A DNA stretch of 64,000 nucleotides from Ruegeria atlantica. Its GTDB lineage: Bacteria; Pseudomonadota; Alphaproteobacteria; Rhodobacterales; Rhodobacteraceae. The notes under the pieces were generated by a model. That model saw nothing but the letters and a program-made list of their open reading frames with translations. It made no database searches and was not told the DNA's origin. Where the stretch lies: assembly GCF_013032005.1 (NCBI RefSeq), contig NZ_WQBE01000003.1, positions 124,001 to 188,000 on the forward strand, written 5' to 3'. Each line of letters opens with the position of its first letter. The stretch's first letter is position 1. Positions 10,520 to 19,937 of this stretch are shown in pieces. The position numbers and the translations under genes were made by a program.

Positions 10520-10522
10520 ATA
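10472..10522 (+). repeat. Left attachment repeat (51 bp, inside tRNA-Pro)
   Basis: Starts at GTCTTCGGG in the anticodon arm and runs through the T-arm, acceptor strand, CCA and three more bases. Identical base for base to 24983-25033; the match ends one base outside on each side. Confidence 0.95.
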
Positions 10523-10523
10523 A

Positions 10524-10554
10524 AACAAGGCGCCCAAGGGCGCTTTTGTTGTTT
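10524..10554 (+). terminator. Terminator after tRNA-Pro
   Basis: AAGGCGCCC-AA-GGGCGCTTTT can fold into a tight GC-rich hairpin followed by a T-rich tail. It lies a few bases after the tRNA 3' end. It is on the island side of the attachment repeat, so it arrived with, or was restored by, the island. Confidence 0.75.
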
Positions 10555-10590
10555 GTAAGACAGTGATCCGAGGTTCGTTGAACCTGAGCG
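10555..10590 (+). repeat. Near-terminal island repeat, left copy
   Basis: GTAAGACAGTG followed by the palindrome AGGTTC-GTT-GAACCT. A similar sequence in the same orientation occurs near the right end (24861-24895). About 26 of 31 positions match, with one extra A here. Possibly a recombinase arm site or remnant of an earlier end. Confidence 0.6.
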
Positions 10591-11337
10591 TTAATCGAAC
10601 TCCAACGCACTGGCAGCCTTTCGTAGATCTAAGCGCGATGCACATTGCAACCGTCTTTCTGTGCCATTTCGTCATACGGCTGGCGGTAACCACTTGGGGC
10701 GTCCGATGCTTTCCACCAGGGAGCGATCCAAAGTGATCTTTCCTGCACCTTCCAGATAGGTGACTCGCTGCCCGGTCATTTTCCCGGCGCCGGTGTTTCT
10801 TGTTGGTCTGGTATGAGATGTCAAAGAACATAGGCATCGAAGCGCGTTGTTCTTGGCAGACTGCTTGCTGCTGCCGTAACGACTTCTTAAAAATACCAAA
10901 ATTTAGCCTCGCCCACAAGGTGATTTCCAGGGCGAAATGCACTTTTATCTTGAGCGCGAGAGTTTTGCGTTTGGCAACGGGGCCAGTAGATATGTATAGA
11001 ACACGCGCGCAATGCCGTAGCCTCCTATGCACATCAACAGGCCGGCTGGGACGTTCACTGGCAGCGTCCAACGCAGTTTTCGACGCAAGACAGCACTGAT
11101 GTTATAACGCACGCCCTGAGCGCCCTCAGCACTTAGCGAGTTCGGCCACAATGTGACCATTGCTACAGGAGGTTTGGACCGTCCAGATGCTGCGGACCCA
11201 GAACCCATCCCCTTATCATGCGTGGGGAAACCTAGGACTTCGATATTCTAGGGATCTGGCGAACGGGCTTAAGCGAGGCGCTGAGCCATTCCTCGCCCAC
11301 TTGCGTGATCGGGCCCATTGTTTGCGACTCAAACCCA
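10591..11337. other. Gene-free left end of the island
   Basis: About 750 bases without a coding sequence I can support. Short open frames exist on both strands (for example 10672-10899 and 10945-11208 on the minus strand, the latter with one possible membrane helix near its C-terminus), but none has a convincing ribosome site or a recognised motif. In tRNA islands the integrase gene normally lies here; no tyrosine-recombinase R-H-R-Y pattern is visible, so the gene is either lost or too decayed to recognise. Confidence 0.6.
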
Positions 11338-12234
11338 TCAGACAGATCCAGCTGTTGCTGGTCTCCATTTTTTCAAACACGAATTTTCCCTTCGACTCAC
11401 GCTCTGGCCGACCACAACAGATCCAATAACTATGGCTGCTCCTATAGACTGAGTTAGGCTAAGCGTTTGTCCCAAGTATACCCAGCCGAGCACGACAGCT
11501 GTAACAGGACTCATCATGCCGAGCATCGAGACTGCACTGGGGTCCAGGCGTGCTATGCCGCGAAACCAAAGAGCATAGGTTGCTGCAGCACCAATCAACC
11601 CAAGCCAAATAAGGCCGGCGACATTTGTCGCGCTGAGCGCAGGTAGAGGCGGCTCAAGGAACAGTGCGACTGGCAGCAGTATCAAACCACCGGCTGTCAA
11701 TTGCCACGCTGTGAAACTCAGCGCCGAGACCGGAGGTTGCCATTTCCGGCTTAGAACAGTGCCAGCAGCCATTGACGCGGCTCCTCCCAAACCCGCTGCT
11801 ATACCGATCCAATCAAGTTGTGCTTCTGGCCCGATCAGCAGCAGAGACACACCCATTACGCCAGTCACGGCGGCGCCGAGTGCACCAAGTCGGATTGGTG
11901 TTCCCAGCCATCCCCACGCCATCAAAATCACGATCATTGCTTGCAACGACCCTAGGGTAGCGGCCACACCACCAGGTAACCTATACGCAGCAACGAAGAG
12001 GAGCACCCAGAACAGAGCAAAATTGAGGCTGCCTAAGACGAAAGTTCGACCGAGCCATTCGCGTGGTGGAACGCAGCGTGTCACTGCAAGCAACAACAAG
12101 CCAGCAGGCAGAGCTCGCAAAGCAGCCAGGGTAATAGGATAGCCAGCCGGGAGCGCTTCCGTAGTTACCAGATAAGTGCTTCCCCATACCGCTGGAGCGA
12201 GGGAAGTGAGAAGAATATCGGTTGAGCGTGACAT
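11338..12234 (-). CDS. EamA/DMT-family transporter
   Basis: About 298 residues with ten predicted membrane helices in two EamA halves. Typical stretches are SLAPAVWGSTYLVTTEALP, ALRALPAGLLLL, and in the second half GLIGAAATYALWFRGIARL and SPVTAVVLGWVYLGQTL. Family members export small metabolites or drugs; no substrate can be named. I start at ATG 12234, with GGGAGA six bases upstream. The gene follows the WrbA-like gene by about 58 bases on the same strand, so they may form one unit under the LysR regulator upstream. Confidence 0.9.
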   Translation of the reverse strand: MSRSTDILLTSLAPAVWGSTYLVTTEALPAGYPITLAALRALPAGLLLLAVTRCVPPREWLGRTFVLGSLNFALFWVLLFVAAYRLPGGVAATLGSLQAMIVILMAWGWLGTPIRLGALGAAVTGVMGVSLLLIGPEAQLDWIGIAAGLGGAASMAAGTVLSRKWQPPVSALSFTAWQLTAGGLILLPVALFLEPPLPALSATNVAGLIWLGLIGAAATYALWFRGIARLDPSAVSMLGMMSPVTAVVLGWVYLGQTLSLTQSIGAAIVIGSVVVGQSVSRRENSCLKKWRPATAGSV

Positions 12235-12292
12235 AGTATGTCTCCCGACTGAGGCGTTTGAGAATTTGACTGAGACTTCAGAGGCGCGCGGG

Positions 12293-12916
12293 TTAAGCTG
12301 CTTCCGCTTGCAGGTTTGATCCAGCGAGGCACGCTGCAATCCTTGCAACATGAGCGCCCTGGAACCGCGCTCCGGCTAGGTCAGTTTCGGTTGGCGTGCG
12401 GGAACCATCAGCACCGGCGATCGTTCCGGCACCATATGGTGCGCCGCCAATGATTTCTTTTGATGTGGTCTGTCCAGCAAATGTGTAGGGCATTCCGGCA
12501 ATCAGCATCCCAAAGTGTTGAAGCGGGACTTGCGTTGTCAGAAGGGTCGCCTCGTGCCCGCCATGTTGCGAACCCGTAGATGCAAAGACCGCCCCGACTT
12601 TACCAACCAGAGCATTCCTGGCCCAAAGCCCGCCAGCCTGATCCAGGAACGATTTCATTTGACCGGCCATCATGCCAAATCGGGTCGGCGTTCCCAGAAT
12701 TATTGCATCATAGCTTTCCAGATCCGTCGGCAAGGCAGTAGGTGTATCATCGACGACATAGCCGGCCTTTTGGCGGACTTCTTCAGGGACGGTTTCGGGC
12801 ACACGCCGAACGTCAACTTCGGTGCCGGGAACAGTTCTGGCGCCTTCAGCTTCGGCATCGGCCAATGTGCGGACGTGGCCATAGCTTGAATAATAGAGAA
12901 CGAGAATACGTGACAT
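12293..12916 (-). CDS. wrbA: WrbA-like NAD(P)H:quinone oxidoreductase
   Basis: Flavodoxin-fold FMN enzyme of 207 residues reducing quinones by two electrons, a protection against redox cycling. The N-terminus [18 protein letters not shown] is the FMN phosphate-binding loop. [19 protein letters not shown] and [13 protein letters not shown] are conserved WrbA segments, and [17 protein letters not shown]...[13 protein letters not shown] is the family C-terminus. Start at ATG 12916 with GAGAGGT upstream. Lies between a LysR regulator and a DMT exporter on the same strand, suggesting a small quinone/xenobiotic response module. Confidence 0.93.
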   Translation of the reverse strand: MSRILVLYYSSYGHVRTLADAEAEGARTVPGTEVDVRRVPETVPEEVRQKAGYVVDDTPTALPTDLESYDAIILGTPTRFGMMAGQMKSFLDQAGGLWARNALVGKVGAVFASTGSQHGGHEATLLTTQVPLQHFGMLIAGMPYTFAGQTTSKEIIGGAPYGAGTIAGADGSRTPTETDLAGARFQGAHVARIAACLAGSNLQAEAA

Positions 12917-13022
12917 AGGATACCTCTCAGGGCTGTGACTTGTTCCCTGAGAGAATGGAATTTGTTGCGCCGCCAATTAAGTCGCGCTCTTTGACATCAC
13001 TCTTTACCTGTATTGAACAATG

Positions 13023-13910
13023 TCACGACCTGAGAGCCAAGCGCAGATGATCAAGAAAGGCTGTGACCTTTGCATCCATTCCCAAGCGAGATGCTGTAAC
13101 GGCGAATACTTCTGGCGCAGGCAGTTCGTGGTCAGGAAGAACTCTCACCAAGGCTCCGCTGGCTTCGGGAGCATCAGAGACGAACTCGGGCAGTGTTCCG
13201 ATACCTTGCCCCGCTATCAGCAGATCGCACAAAACGAGGCTGTTGCCGACCCGCACGCGCGGATCAAGTTCCAATGATGTAACGCCGTTGGCGGCCGACA
13301 GCTTCCAGCTCGTCAAATGATCGGCAAGCAAAAAGCCGATGATCTCGTGGTTTTTCAGATCCGCCGGCTGGGTCGGCGTCCCGCATCGCTCCAAATAGTC
13401 AGGAGACGCAAATATTCTTTGCCGCATCACGCCAATCCGTCGGGCAACAAGTGCCGAATCCGGCATGGCAGCACGGATACGTATCGATAGATCGAACCCG
13501 CCCTCGACCATATCGATCACCTTGTCGTCCATCGAAAGAGTAAATCGCAGATCTGGATAGGCTTCTAAGAATTCTGGAAGCATCGGTGCGATAACGGTTT
13601 GGCCGAATGAACTTGACGCATTCACCCGAAGGTGCCCACGCACCGCTTTTGAACCTTCCCTGATGGTCTGTTCCGTTTTTTCGACCGCGTCGAGAATTCC
13701 AATTGCATCTTGGTAATAGAGACTGCCGGTGTCAGTCAGTGACATGGATCGGGTCGTTCTGGTGAGGAGGACGGTTCCCAGACTTTCTTCCAGAAGCTTG
13801 ATTTCTCTGCTGAGAAGCGCAGGAGAAACACCAAGGTCTTCCGCCGCACGGGCAAAGCTACTGCGTTCAACGATACGGCGAAAAGCTTGCATGACTGACA
13901 GTTTGTCCAA
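13023..13910 (-). CDS. LysR-family transcriptional regulator
   Basis: 295 residues with an N-terminal winged helix (MQAFRRIVERSSFARAAEDLGVSPALLSREIKLLEESLG) and a periplasmic-binding-like effector domain. I start at TTG 13910 (DKLSVMQAF), since LysR proteins of this CrgA-like group conventionally begin about six residues before the MQAF segment; a start at the internal ATG 13892 is possible. GGGTGAT lies just upstream. The regulator precedes the WrbA-like and DMT genes on the same strand, not divergently, so autoregulated co-transcription is possible. Effector unknown. Confidence 0.92.
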   Translation of the reverse strand: MDKLSVMQAFRRIVERSSFARAAEDLGVSPALLSREIKLLEESLGTVLLTRTTRSMSLTDTGSLYYQDAIGILDAVEKTEQTIREGSKAVRGHLRVNASSSFGQTVIAPMLPEFLEAYPDLRFTLSMDDKVIDMVEGGFDLSIRIRAAMPDSALVARRIGVMRQRIFASPDYLERCGTPTQPADLKNHEIIGFLLADHLTSWKLSAANGVTSLELDPRVRVGNSLVLCDLLIAGQGIGTLPEFVSDAPEASGALVRVLPDHELPAPEVFAVTASRLGMDAKVTAFLDHLRLALRS

Positions 13911-14455
13911 GATATCACCCTTCGAAAAAGCTGCTTTTTACGTGTTACGCGATAGATCGGGTCTATGACATGCCCAAAATCACATTCTTTCAGGTTGAGC
14001 TGAGCCAGTTCAATTCTGTTTGCGGAGCATCCATCACACCTGTGAACTAGAGCTCGGGAACATTTTTCGGTTCTGAGAGCTCCTCGCTACGATCTCCCCA
14101 TCACCAGCCTCTTGTTTAGACAACCAGCTTTTAGGACGAAACTAGCACTACTTTGTATATCTAGACCCAGTCAGCCTCTACGCGGTGCAGCTTACTATTC
14201 ACGACTATTCCCCCACTATTAGCAATCGTCGGTTTCCTCTCTCTGGAGTAGCTCAGGACACTGCCTGGCATAGACCTGTGCTTACGCTCTCAATGTGTTC
14301 ATCTCTCAGGAGCGTTGTGAGCAGGCCTGAGTTACGTCCGTTCTCTTATGTGTGTCTGGGTCGTCTGGTCTGTGTTTCGTCGCTGAACGCGCTTTTCTGG
14401 CCTGTCTTCAGATATGTGTTTTCCAAGATCCGTTGTTTTTTGGGTTTGTCTGGAT
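13911..14455. other. Long gene-free stretch upstream of the fused helicase
   Basis: About 550 bases with many in-frame stops and a T- and C-rich top strand. A 97-codon open frame at 14185-14478 has no recognisable motif and low-complexity composition, so I do not call it. The divergent LysR promoter should lie at the left edge. Confidence 0.6.
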
Positions 14456-14598
14456 CAAAGGTTTACATTTTGGTCTGAAAAACTGGTTTTGAGCCGAAAT
14501 CTGTCAACTTAGTGTAAACCTTTGGCCTGATTTTGGGGTGTTTTTGAGGTCGAAAAGTTTACATTCCGTCGATCCCGAGAGTTCGGATGTAAACTTTT
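14456..14598. promoter_or_regulatory. Two GTTTACA-type inverted repeats upstream of the fused helicase
   Basis: Four copies of a GTTTACA element occur in alternating orientation. First pair: CAAAGGTTTACA (14456-14467) and its exact reverse complement TGTAAACCTTTG (14513-14524), 45 bases apart. Second pair: AAAAGTTTACATTCCG (14553-14568) and CGGATGTAAACTTTT (14584-14598), an imperfect hairpin with one extra T. They end about 130 bases before the helicase ATG. They look like operators for one dimeric regulator, possibly the HTH protein at 20087-20488; a replication or packaging role is the alternative. Confidence 0.6.
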
Positions 14599-14727
14599 TT
14601 CAACCTTTTGCAACCATTGAGGTTGCGAGGAATCCACATTGCGAAGAGCAATTTGAAACGCACCTTTTCTTTTGTCTGTAATCCGGTAGCTATCAAGAAG
14701 ACACTGAAAGAGAAAATTTGGCGAGCA

Positions 14728-17700
14728 ATGATAACGAACGGTCACGTGGACATTTCGCGCTTTCTTGAGCGCTGTGTTTCGATTGACCTGGAAGTGGATC
14801 CTAAGTCCGCTCGGATATTCGCATTCGCTGCCACAACGAACGATGATTCCCGACCCGCTCTAGTTGAAAAAAGCAGCTCCGCCTCAACACTGTCGCACCT
14901 CGACACATATTGTAAAGGTTTCGACAGTGTCATCGGCCACAACATCTTGCACCACGACCTGCCTCACCTGGCCGCTGCTGCGCCTCGCTTTGCCGCCTTG
15001 GCAGAGGCACCAATCGACACACTCTGGCTCAATCCTTTGGCCTTCCCGCGCAACCCCTATCACCATTTAGTCAAACACTATCACGACGGACGGTTGCAAT
15101 CGGGTCATGTCAACGATCCCGAAAAGGATGCACGTCTAGCCTTCGACGTTCTGCAAAACCAGATCGAGGCGTTCGCCAAGCTAAACACCGCGACCCCAGA
15201 TGCGCTGGCAGCCTATCATTTCCTTGCCACACGCCCCCCACGCAGCGGAGGGTTTGACGCACTTTTTACTGCTGTGCGTGGCATTAGCAGACCCAATGAA
15301 CAAGAGGCTTTTGACGCCGTTCGCCGCCTTTTGGCTGGACAGGTCTGTTTGCATCGGCTTGAACAGACTCTTAGTCGGATGGAAAATCCTAACCTCGCCT
15401 GGCCCATGGCCTATGCCTTGTCGTGGATTTCGGTGGCTGGCGGCGACAGTGTCATGCCACCCTGGGTCCGAATGCAGTTCCGCGAGGCTTCACTGATTGT
15501 GCGCCACTTGCGAGAGGCCGCCTGTAACGATGCCGCCTGCCAGTGGTGTGTCGAAAACAACGATCCTAAACGCGCGCTTGATCGCTGGTTTGGCTTTCCT
15601 TCTTTCAGACCCGAACCCGTGGACGAATTCGGTCAACCCTTGCAGGAACGCATTGTGGCTGAGGCGATGGCAGGAAAAAGCGTTCTGGGCATTCTTCCGA
15701 CCGGAACTGGCAAGTCAGTCTGCTATCAGATTCCAGCCCTTTCGCGGTTCGACAAGACCGGTGCGCTGACCGTCGTCATCTCGCCGCTTGTCGCACTCAT
15801 GGCCGATCAGCTGCAGGGTCTGGCGAGAGCCGGGATATCCTCGGCCGTCACTATCAACGGTCTGCTGTCGCTGCCGGAAAGGCATGAGGCACTGGACAAA
15901 GTGCGCATGGGCGATGCTGCGATCCTGCTGATTTCACCCGAACAGCTCCGCAGTACAGCGGTTCGAAGTGTGCTGACTCAACGAGAGATCGGCCTCTGGG
16001 TGCTGGACGAGGCACATTGCATTTCAAAATGGGGCCACGATTTTCGACCAGACTACCGTTATGTGAGCCGGTTCATAAAGGAAAACTCAGGCGATGCCCC
16101 AGCTCCGATCCTTTGCTTGACAGCCACCGCCAAGCCAGAAGTCGTGCGCGACATAAGGGAGCATTTCAAAACTCGATTGGGCCTGGACTTGGCCCTGCTT
16201 GATGGGGGTGCGTCGCGCTCGAACCTTTCCTTCGAGGTGCGCGAAACGCAACGCGACACTAAACTGGCCGATATTTTGAACGCAATCGAACAGGGATTGC
16301 CGGCCTCAGGTGCCTCGGGTGCCGTAGTCTATTGCGCGACCCGCGGCGCGACGGAACGCGTGGCTGAATTTCTCAAGCAACAAGGCGTGAGCGCAGAGCG
16401 GTTCCACGCCGGCCTATCGCCTGAAAAAAAGCGCGAGATTCAGGAAGAGTTCCGCGTGGGCGAATTGCGGGTGATTGCAGCCACCAACGCCTTTGGCATG
16501 GGGATCGACAAGCCCGACATCCGCCTTGTGGTGCACGGTGATGTGCCAGGTTCGTTGGAAAACTACCTGCAAGAGGCAGGCCGTGCCGGACGCGACCGAG
16601 ACCCGGCCAACTGTGTGCTGTTGTTCAACACCGAAGATGTCGAGCGTCAATTCAGCCTTTCGGCCCGTTCCCGCCTTGCCCGGCATGAGATCGGAGCAAT
16701 CCTAAATGCTCTCCGGCGGTTGGATGGGCGCACCCGGGACGAAGGAAAGATAGTCGCGACGCCCGGCGAGATCGTCCGCGAGGAAAAGGACCACGAATTT
16801 GTGCGCGACAGCGCGACCGATGATACACGCGTCAAAACCGCCATCGCCTGGCTTGAAGAGGCGAGCCTTCTACGGCGCGAAGAAAACAACGTGCAGGTTT
16901 TCCCCGCCTCGCTGCGTGTGCGCAGTCTGGAAGCGGCAGCCGCGATATTGGATGGTCCTGATATCACCGGCACGCGGCGTAAGCAGCTTCTGGATATCGT
17001 GCGCCACATCGTCAACTCTCCGGCGGACAAGGGCGTTTCCACCGACGAATTGGCCGGGGTAAGCGGGCTTTCGACCACCGCGTTGCGCAAAGCGCTGTCT
17101 GATCTTGAAGCATTTGGCATTGCCAGCGATGATACCAATATCACCATCTTCGTTCATTGCGGTGTCGCTGATGCCTCGCAGGCGCGACTAGAACAGGCCG
17201 CGCGGCTCGAGGAGAATCTTGTCGCTCTGATGCGCGAAATGGCCCCCGATGCCGAGCATGCAGAGCCAATCCCATTCAACCCTTCTGATGCCTGTAATGA
17301 ACTGCGACAGCTGGGCCATGGCGAGGTGCGTCCGGATCTGGTCGAGACCCTGCTGCGCGGCATGGCACAGGATGGACGCGACATGGAGGGGGGGCGCGGC
17401 AACATCTCTTTACGCAAATCAGCACATGGTAGCATCCTTGTGCGGTTGCAGCGGTCTTGGGACGTGACAGCTCAAACCGCCGAGTTGCGCCGTCAGGGTG
17501 CACAGCGCTTGCTGACACATCTTCTGACCCTTGTGCCCAAAGGCATACGTGGCAAGGACCTTCAGGTCGAAACCACGCTGGGTGCAATGCTGTCCTCTAT
17601 CACCGGCGATAGCCTTTTACGGAACGCCGTGAAGGACCCAAATCGCCTAATGGATCGCGCCTTGCTGTGGCAACATGAACAACAGGTTCTGACGCTAGGC

Positions 17701-19845
17701 CGAGGGCTGTCCGTTTTCCGCCCCGCCATGACAATGCATCTCAGACCCAAGGGTGGTGGTTTTACTGTCAAGCACTTCGCTCCGCTTGAGGAGCACTATA
17801 CCGAACAAACGATCCAGACCCATGTAATGGCTGCTTACGCGGAAAAGGGGCTGGAGAACATCGAAACAGCGCATCGGCTGGCCGACGACTATTTCGTGCT
17901 GGAACAGGACGCATTCATGCGCCGATGGATGCCTGGGCGCGGGACAGAATTTCGACGTCAGGCAACTGGGGCCACCTACAAAGCCATCGTCGAAGATCTG
18001 GGAAACCCGGTGCAGCAACAGATTGTGCGCGACGACCGCGAAAAAACCAACGTGCTGGTGCTGGCAGGGCCGGGCTCGGGCAAAACGCGTGTTTTGGTCC
18101 ACCGCATAGCCTATCTTCTTCGTATCAAACGTGAGGACCCGCGCGGCATTCTTGTGCTGGCTTACAACCGCCACGCGGCAGCAGAAATACGTGAACGCTT
18201 GCGTCGATTGGTTGGCGATGATGCGGCAGTTGTTACCATCTCGACAGTTCACTCGTTAGCTATGCGGCTGGTCGGCGCCAGTTTTGTGGGCGCGCAAACA
18301 ACCGACACGCCTGATTTCAAGGGCCTTTTGACACAGGCTGCGGCCCTGCTGCGCGGCGATGGTTTGAGCAGGCATGAAGCCGAGGCGCTGCGTGACACGC
18401 TGATTCAGGGCTATCGCTGGATTCTGGTCGATGAATATCAGGATATCGGCCCCGATGAATACGCGCTGATTGCTGCCGTGGCAGGGCGCACTCTGGACGA
18501 TCCGGATCTGCGGCTCAGTCTCTTCGCGGTGGGCGATGACGACCAGAATATTTATGCCTTTTCCGGCGCCTCGATCCGCTACATTCGTCAATTTGAGCAG
18601 GACTACAACGCAAAACCGGTTTTCCTGACTGAAAACTATCGTTCTACCGGCCACATTATCAGCACCGCCAACGCAGTGATCGCGGGGGCCGTCGCGCGTA
18701 TGAAACTGGGCCATGATATCAGCGTAGATCATGCTCGGACAAAGGCTGACCCAGGTGGGCCGCTGACCAAATTGGACCCAGTCGCGCAAGGTCGCGTGCA
18801 AATCCTGGAATGTCCCTCAGGGAATGACTCGCAGGCCATGGCCGCATTGGAGGAACTAATCCGGCTGTCTCGACTGGACCCTGATTGGACGTGGTCACGC
18901 GCCGCTATTATCTCGCGCGATTGGCGTAAGCTGATACCCGTGCGCGATTTTGCCGAAAACTTCGGTATACCGGTTGAAATGGCAAACGAAAACATGCCCA
19001 GTCTCTGGCGCATGCGCGAGATGCAGTCGTTTGTCAAAGCCCTGCGCGAGACACCTACTGAGCTATATACTCTGGAACGGCTGACCAACCTTCTCAACAC
19101 CATTTCCACTTCACGCTGGACAGATCGGATTGGCGAGGGGCTGGGTCTTCTGGCACGCGAAGTGGGCGCGCGTAGCCTGCCCGTTCCCGACATCATCGAA
19201 TGGTTCGCGGAATGGGCACGCGACAGTTGGGGCGAACAGCGGGGGTTGAAACTGCTGACCGCACACCGCGCAAAAGGATTGGAATTTGACGATGTGGTCA
19301 TTCTGGATGGCGGATGGGAACGCCCATCGCGATCCGAGGATCAGGACGCCCCCCGCCGCCTGTTCTATGTTGCCATGACCCGTGCCCGCCGCAGCCTTGT
19401 AGTAATGAGCAACGACAATCATGAATACTTGCCAACAGGAGCACCTTCGGTTCTGACCCGTCGCGTTACGCCTGACATGATAGCATTGCCCGGTCCCCGC
19501 CGCTTTTTTCGGGCAGCTGAGGCGAGGATGGTTGATCTGTCCTATGCTGGACGCCAGCGCCCGGGTCACGCCTCTCTCATCGCTATCCAAGAGGCCCGCG
19601 TCGGCGATACTGTAACGTTGGTAAAGGATGGCGACTTTTGGTTGCTACGCGACGAAAAAGGGCGTGTGCTTGGCCGTATGTCCAAATCCTTTTCTGCACC
19701 TCCAAACTCCAAATTTGAGCGCGGAGAAATCGCAGCTATCCTTTCATGGCGAAAAGAAGACTCTGGGGAAGCATTCCACCACACGCTCCGCCGCGATGCA
19801 TGGGAGGTGGTTTTGCCGGAGCTCGTGTTTGTGTCCGTCAACTAG
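14728..19845 (+). CDS. Fused DnaQ-like exonuclease / RecQ helicase / UvrD helicase (1,705 residues)
   Basis: A three-module DNA-processing protein. Residues about 15-145: DEDD-type exonuclease fold with SIDLEV (Asp20, Glu22), GHNILHHD (Asp77) and NDPEKDARLAFD (Asp134). About 300-640: RecQ helicase with LPTGTGKS (Lys329), DEAH box (427-430), CLTATAK, VVYCATR, RVIAATNAFGMGIDKPDIR and YLQEAGRAGRDRDP. About 640-860: winged-helix-like region. About 1090-1600: superfamily 1 UvrD/Rep helicase with LAGPGSGKTRVL (Lys1119), ILVDEYQDIGPDEY (Asp1235), VGDDDQNIYAFSGA, LLTAHRAKGLEFDDVV and YVAMTRARRSL. Both helicase modules keep their ATPase motifs, so it should be active. ATG 14728 lies close before the exonuclease domain; an in-frame TTG at 14608 would add 40 residues. 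Context (tRNA island, single giant nuclease-helicase) suggests anti-phage or recombination control; unproven. Confidence 0.9.
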   Translation: MITNGHVDISRFLERCVSIDLEVDPKSARIFAFAATTNDDSRPALVEKSSSASTLSHLDTYCKGFDSVIGHNILHHDLPHLAAAAPRFAALAEAPIDTLWLNPLAFPRNPYHHLVKHYHDGRLQSGHVNDPEKDARLAFDVLQNQIEAFAKLNTATPDALAAYHFLATRPPRSGGFDALFTAVRGISRPNEQEAFDAVRRLLAGQVCLHRLEQTLSRMENPNLAWPMAYALSWISVAGGDSVMPPWVRMQFREASLIVRHLREAACNDAACQWCVENNDPKRALDRWFGFPSFRPEPVDEFGQPLQERIVAEAMAGKSVLGILPTGTGKSVCYQIPALSRFDKTGALTVVISPLVALMADQLQGLARAGISSAVTINGLLSLPERHEALDKVRMGDAAILLISPEQLRSTAVRSVLTQREIGLWVLDEAHCISKWGHDFRPDYRYVSRFIKENSGDAPAPILCLTATAKPEVVRDIREHFKTRLGLDLALLDGGASRSNLSFEVRETQRDTKLADILNAIEQGLPASGASGAVVYCATRGATERVAEFLKQQGVSAERFHAGLSPEKKREIQEEFRVGELRVIAATNAFGMGIDKPDIRLVVHGDVPGSLENYLQEAGRAGRDRDPANCVLLFNTEDVERQFSLSARSRLARHEIGAILNALRRLDGRTRDEGKIVATPGEIVREEKDHEFVRDSATDDTRVKTAIAWLEEASLLRREENNVQVFPASLRVRSLEAAAAILDGPDITGTRRKQLLDIVRHIVNSPADKGVSTDELAGVSGLSTTALRKALSDLEAFGIASDDTNITIFVHCGVADASQARLEQAARLEENLVALMREMAPDAEHAEPIPFNPSDACNELRQLGHGEVRPDLVETLLRGMAQDGRDMEGGRGNISLRKSAHGSILVRLQRSWDVTAQTAELRRQGAQRLLTHLLTLVPKGIRGKDLQVETTLGAMLSSITGDSLLRNAVKDPNRLMDRALLWQHEQQVLTLGRGLSVFRPAMTMHLRPKGGGFTVKHFAPLEEHYTEQTIQTHVMAAYAEKGLENIETAHRLADDYFVLEQDAFMRRWMPGRGTEFRRQATGATYKAIVEDLGNPVQQQIVRDDREKTNVLVLAGPGSGKTRVLVHRIAYLLRIKREDPRGILVLAYNRHAAAEIRERLRRLVGDDAAVVTISTVHSLAMRLVGASFVGAQTTDTPDFKGLLTQAAALLRGDGLSRHEAEALRDTLIQGYRWILVDEYQDIGPDEYALIAAVAGRTLDDPDLRLSLFAVGDDDQNIYAFSGASIRYIRQFEQDYNAKPVFLTENYRSTGHIISTANAVIAGAVARMKLGHDISVDHARTKADPGGPLTKLDPVAQGRVQILECPSGNDSQAMAALEELIRLSRLDPDWTWSRAAIISRDWRKLIPVRDFAENFGIPVEMANENMPSLWRMREMQSFVKALRETPTELYTLERLTNLLNTISTSRWTDRIGEGLGLLAREVGARSLPVPDIIEWFAEWARDSWGEQRGLKLLTAHRAKGLEFDDVVILDGGWERPSRSEDQDAPRRLFYVAMTRARRSLVVMSNDNHEYLPTGAPSVLTRRVTPDMIALPGPRRFFRAAEARMVDLSYAGRQRPGHASLIAIQEARVGDTVTLVKDGDFWLLRDEKGRVLGRMSKSFSAPPNSKFERGEIAAILSWRKEDSGEAFHHTLRRDAWEVVLPELVFVSVN

Positions 19846-19937
19846 GACTTCACCCAAAAATTTTCACGTCTTCAGAGGGATCCGGCGAAGCTCAGAACTT
19901 CAACCATTCCTCACCGCCGTCACGCCATGCATTTTTA

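Noticed and set aside
10571..10585. AGGTTC-N3-GAACCT as a LexA (SOS) box
   Set aside because: Alphaproteobacterial LexA sites are direct repeats of GTTC with seven bases between; this is a palindrome with three, and the neighbouring DNA has no SOS gene.
10508..11071. 187-codon minus-strand frame next to tRNA-Pro
   Set aside because: It reads into the tRNA and terminator, has no ribosome site, no motif and an implausible amino-acid mix.
14185..14478. 97-codon plus-strand frame before the fused helicase
   Set aside because: No recognisable motif, no ribosome site, and it runs into the regulatory repeats.
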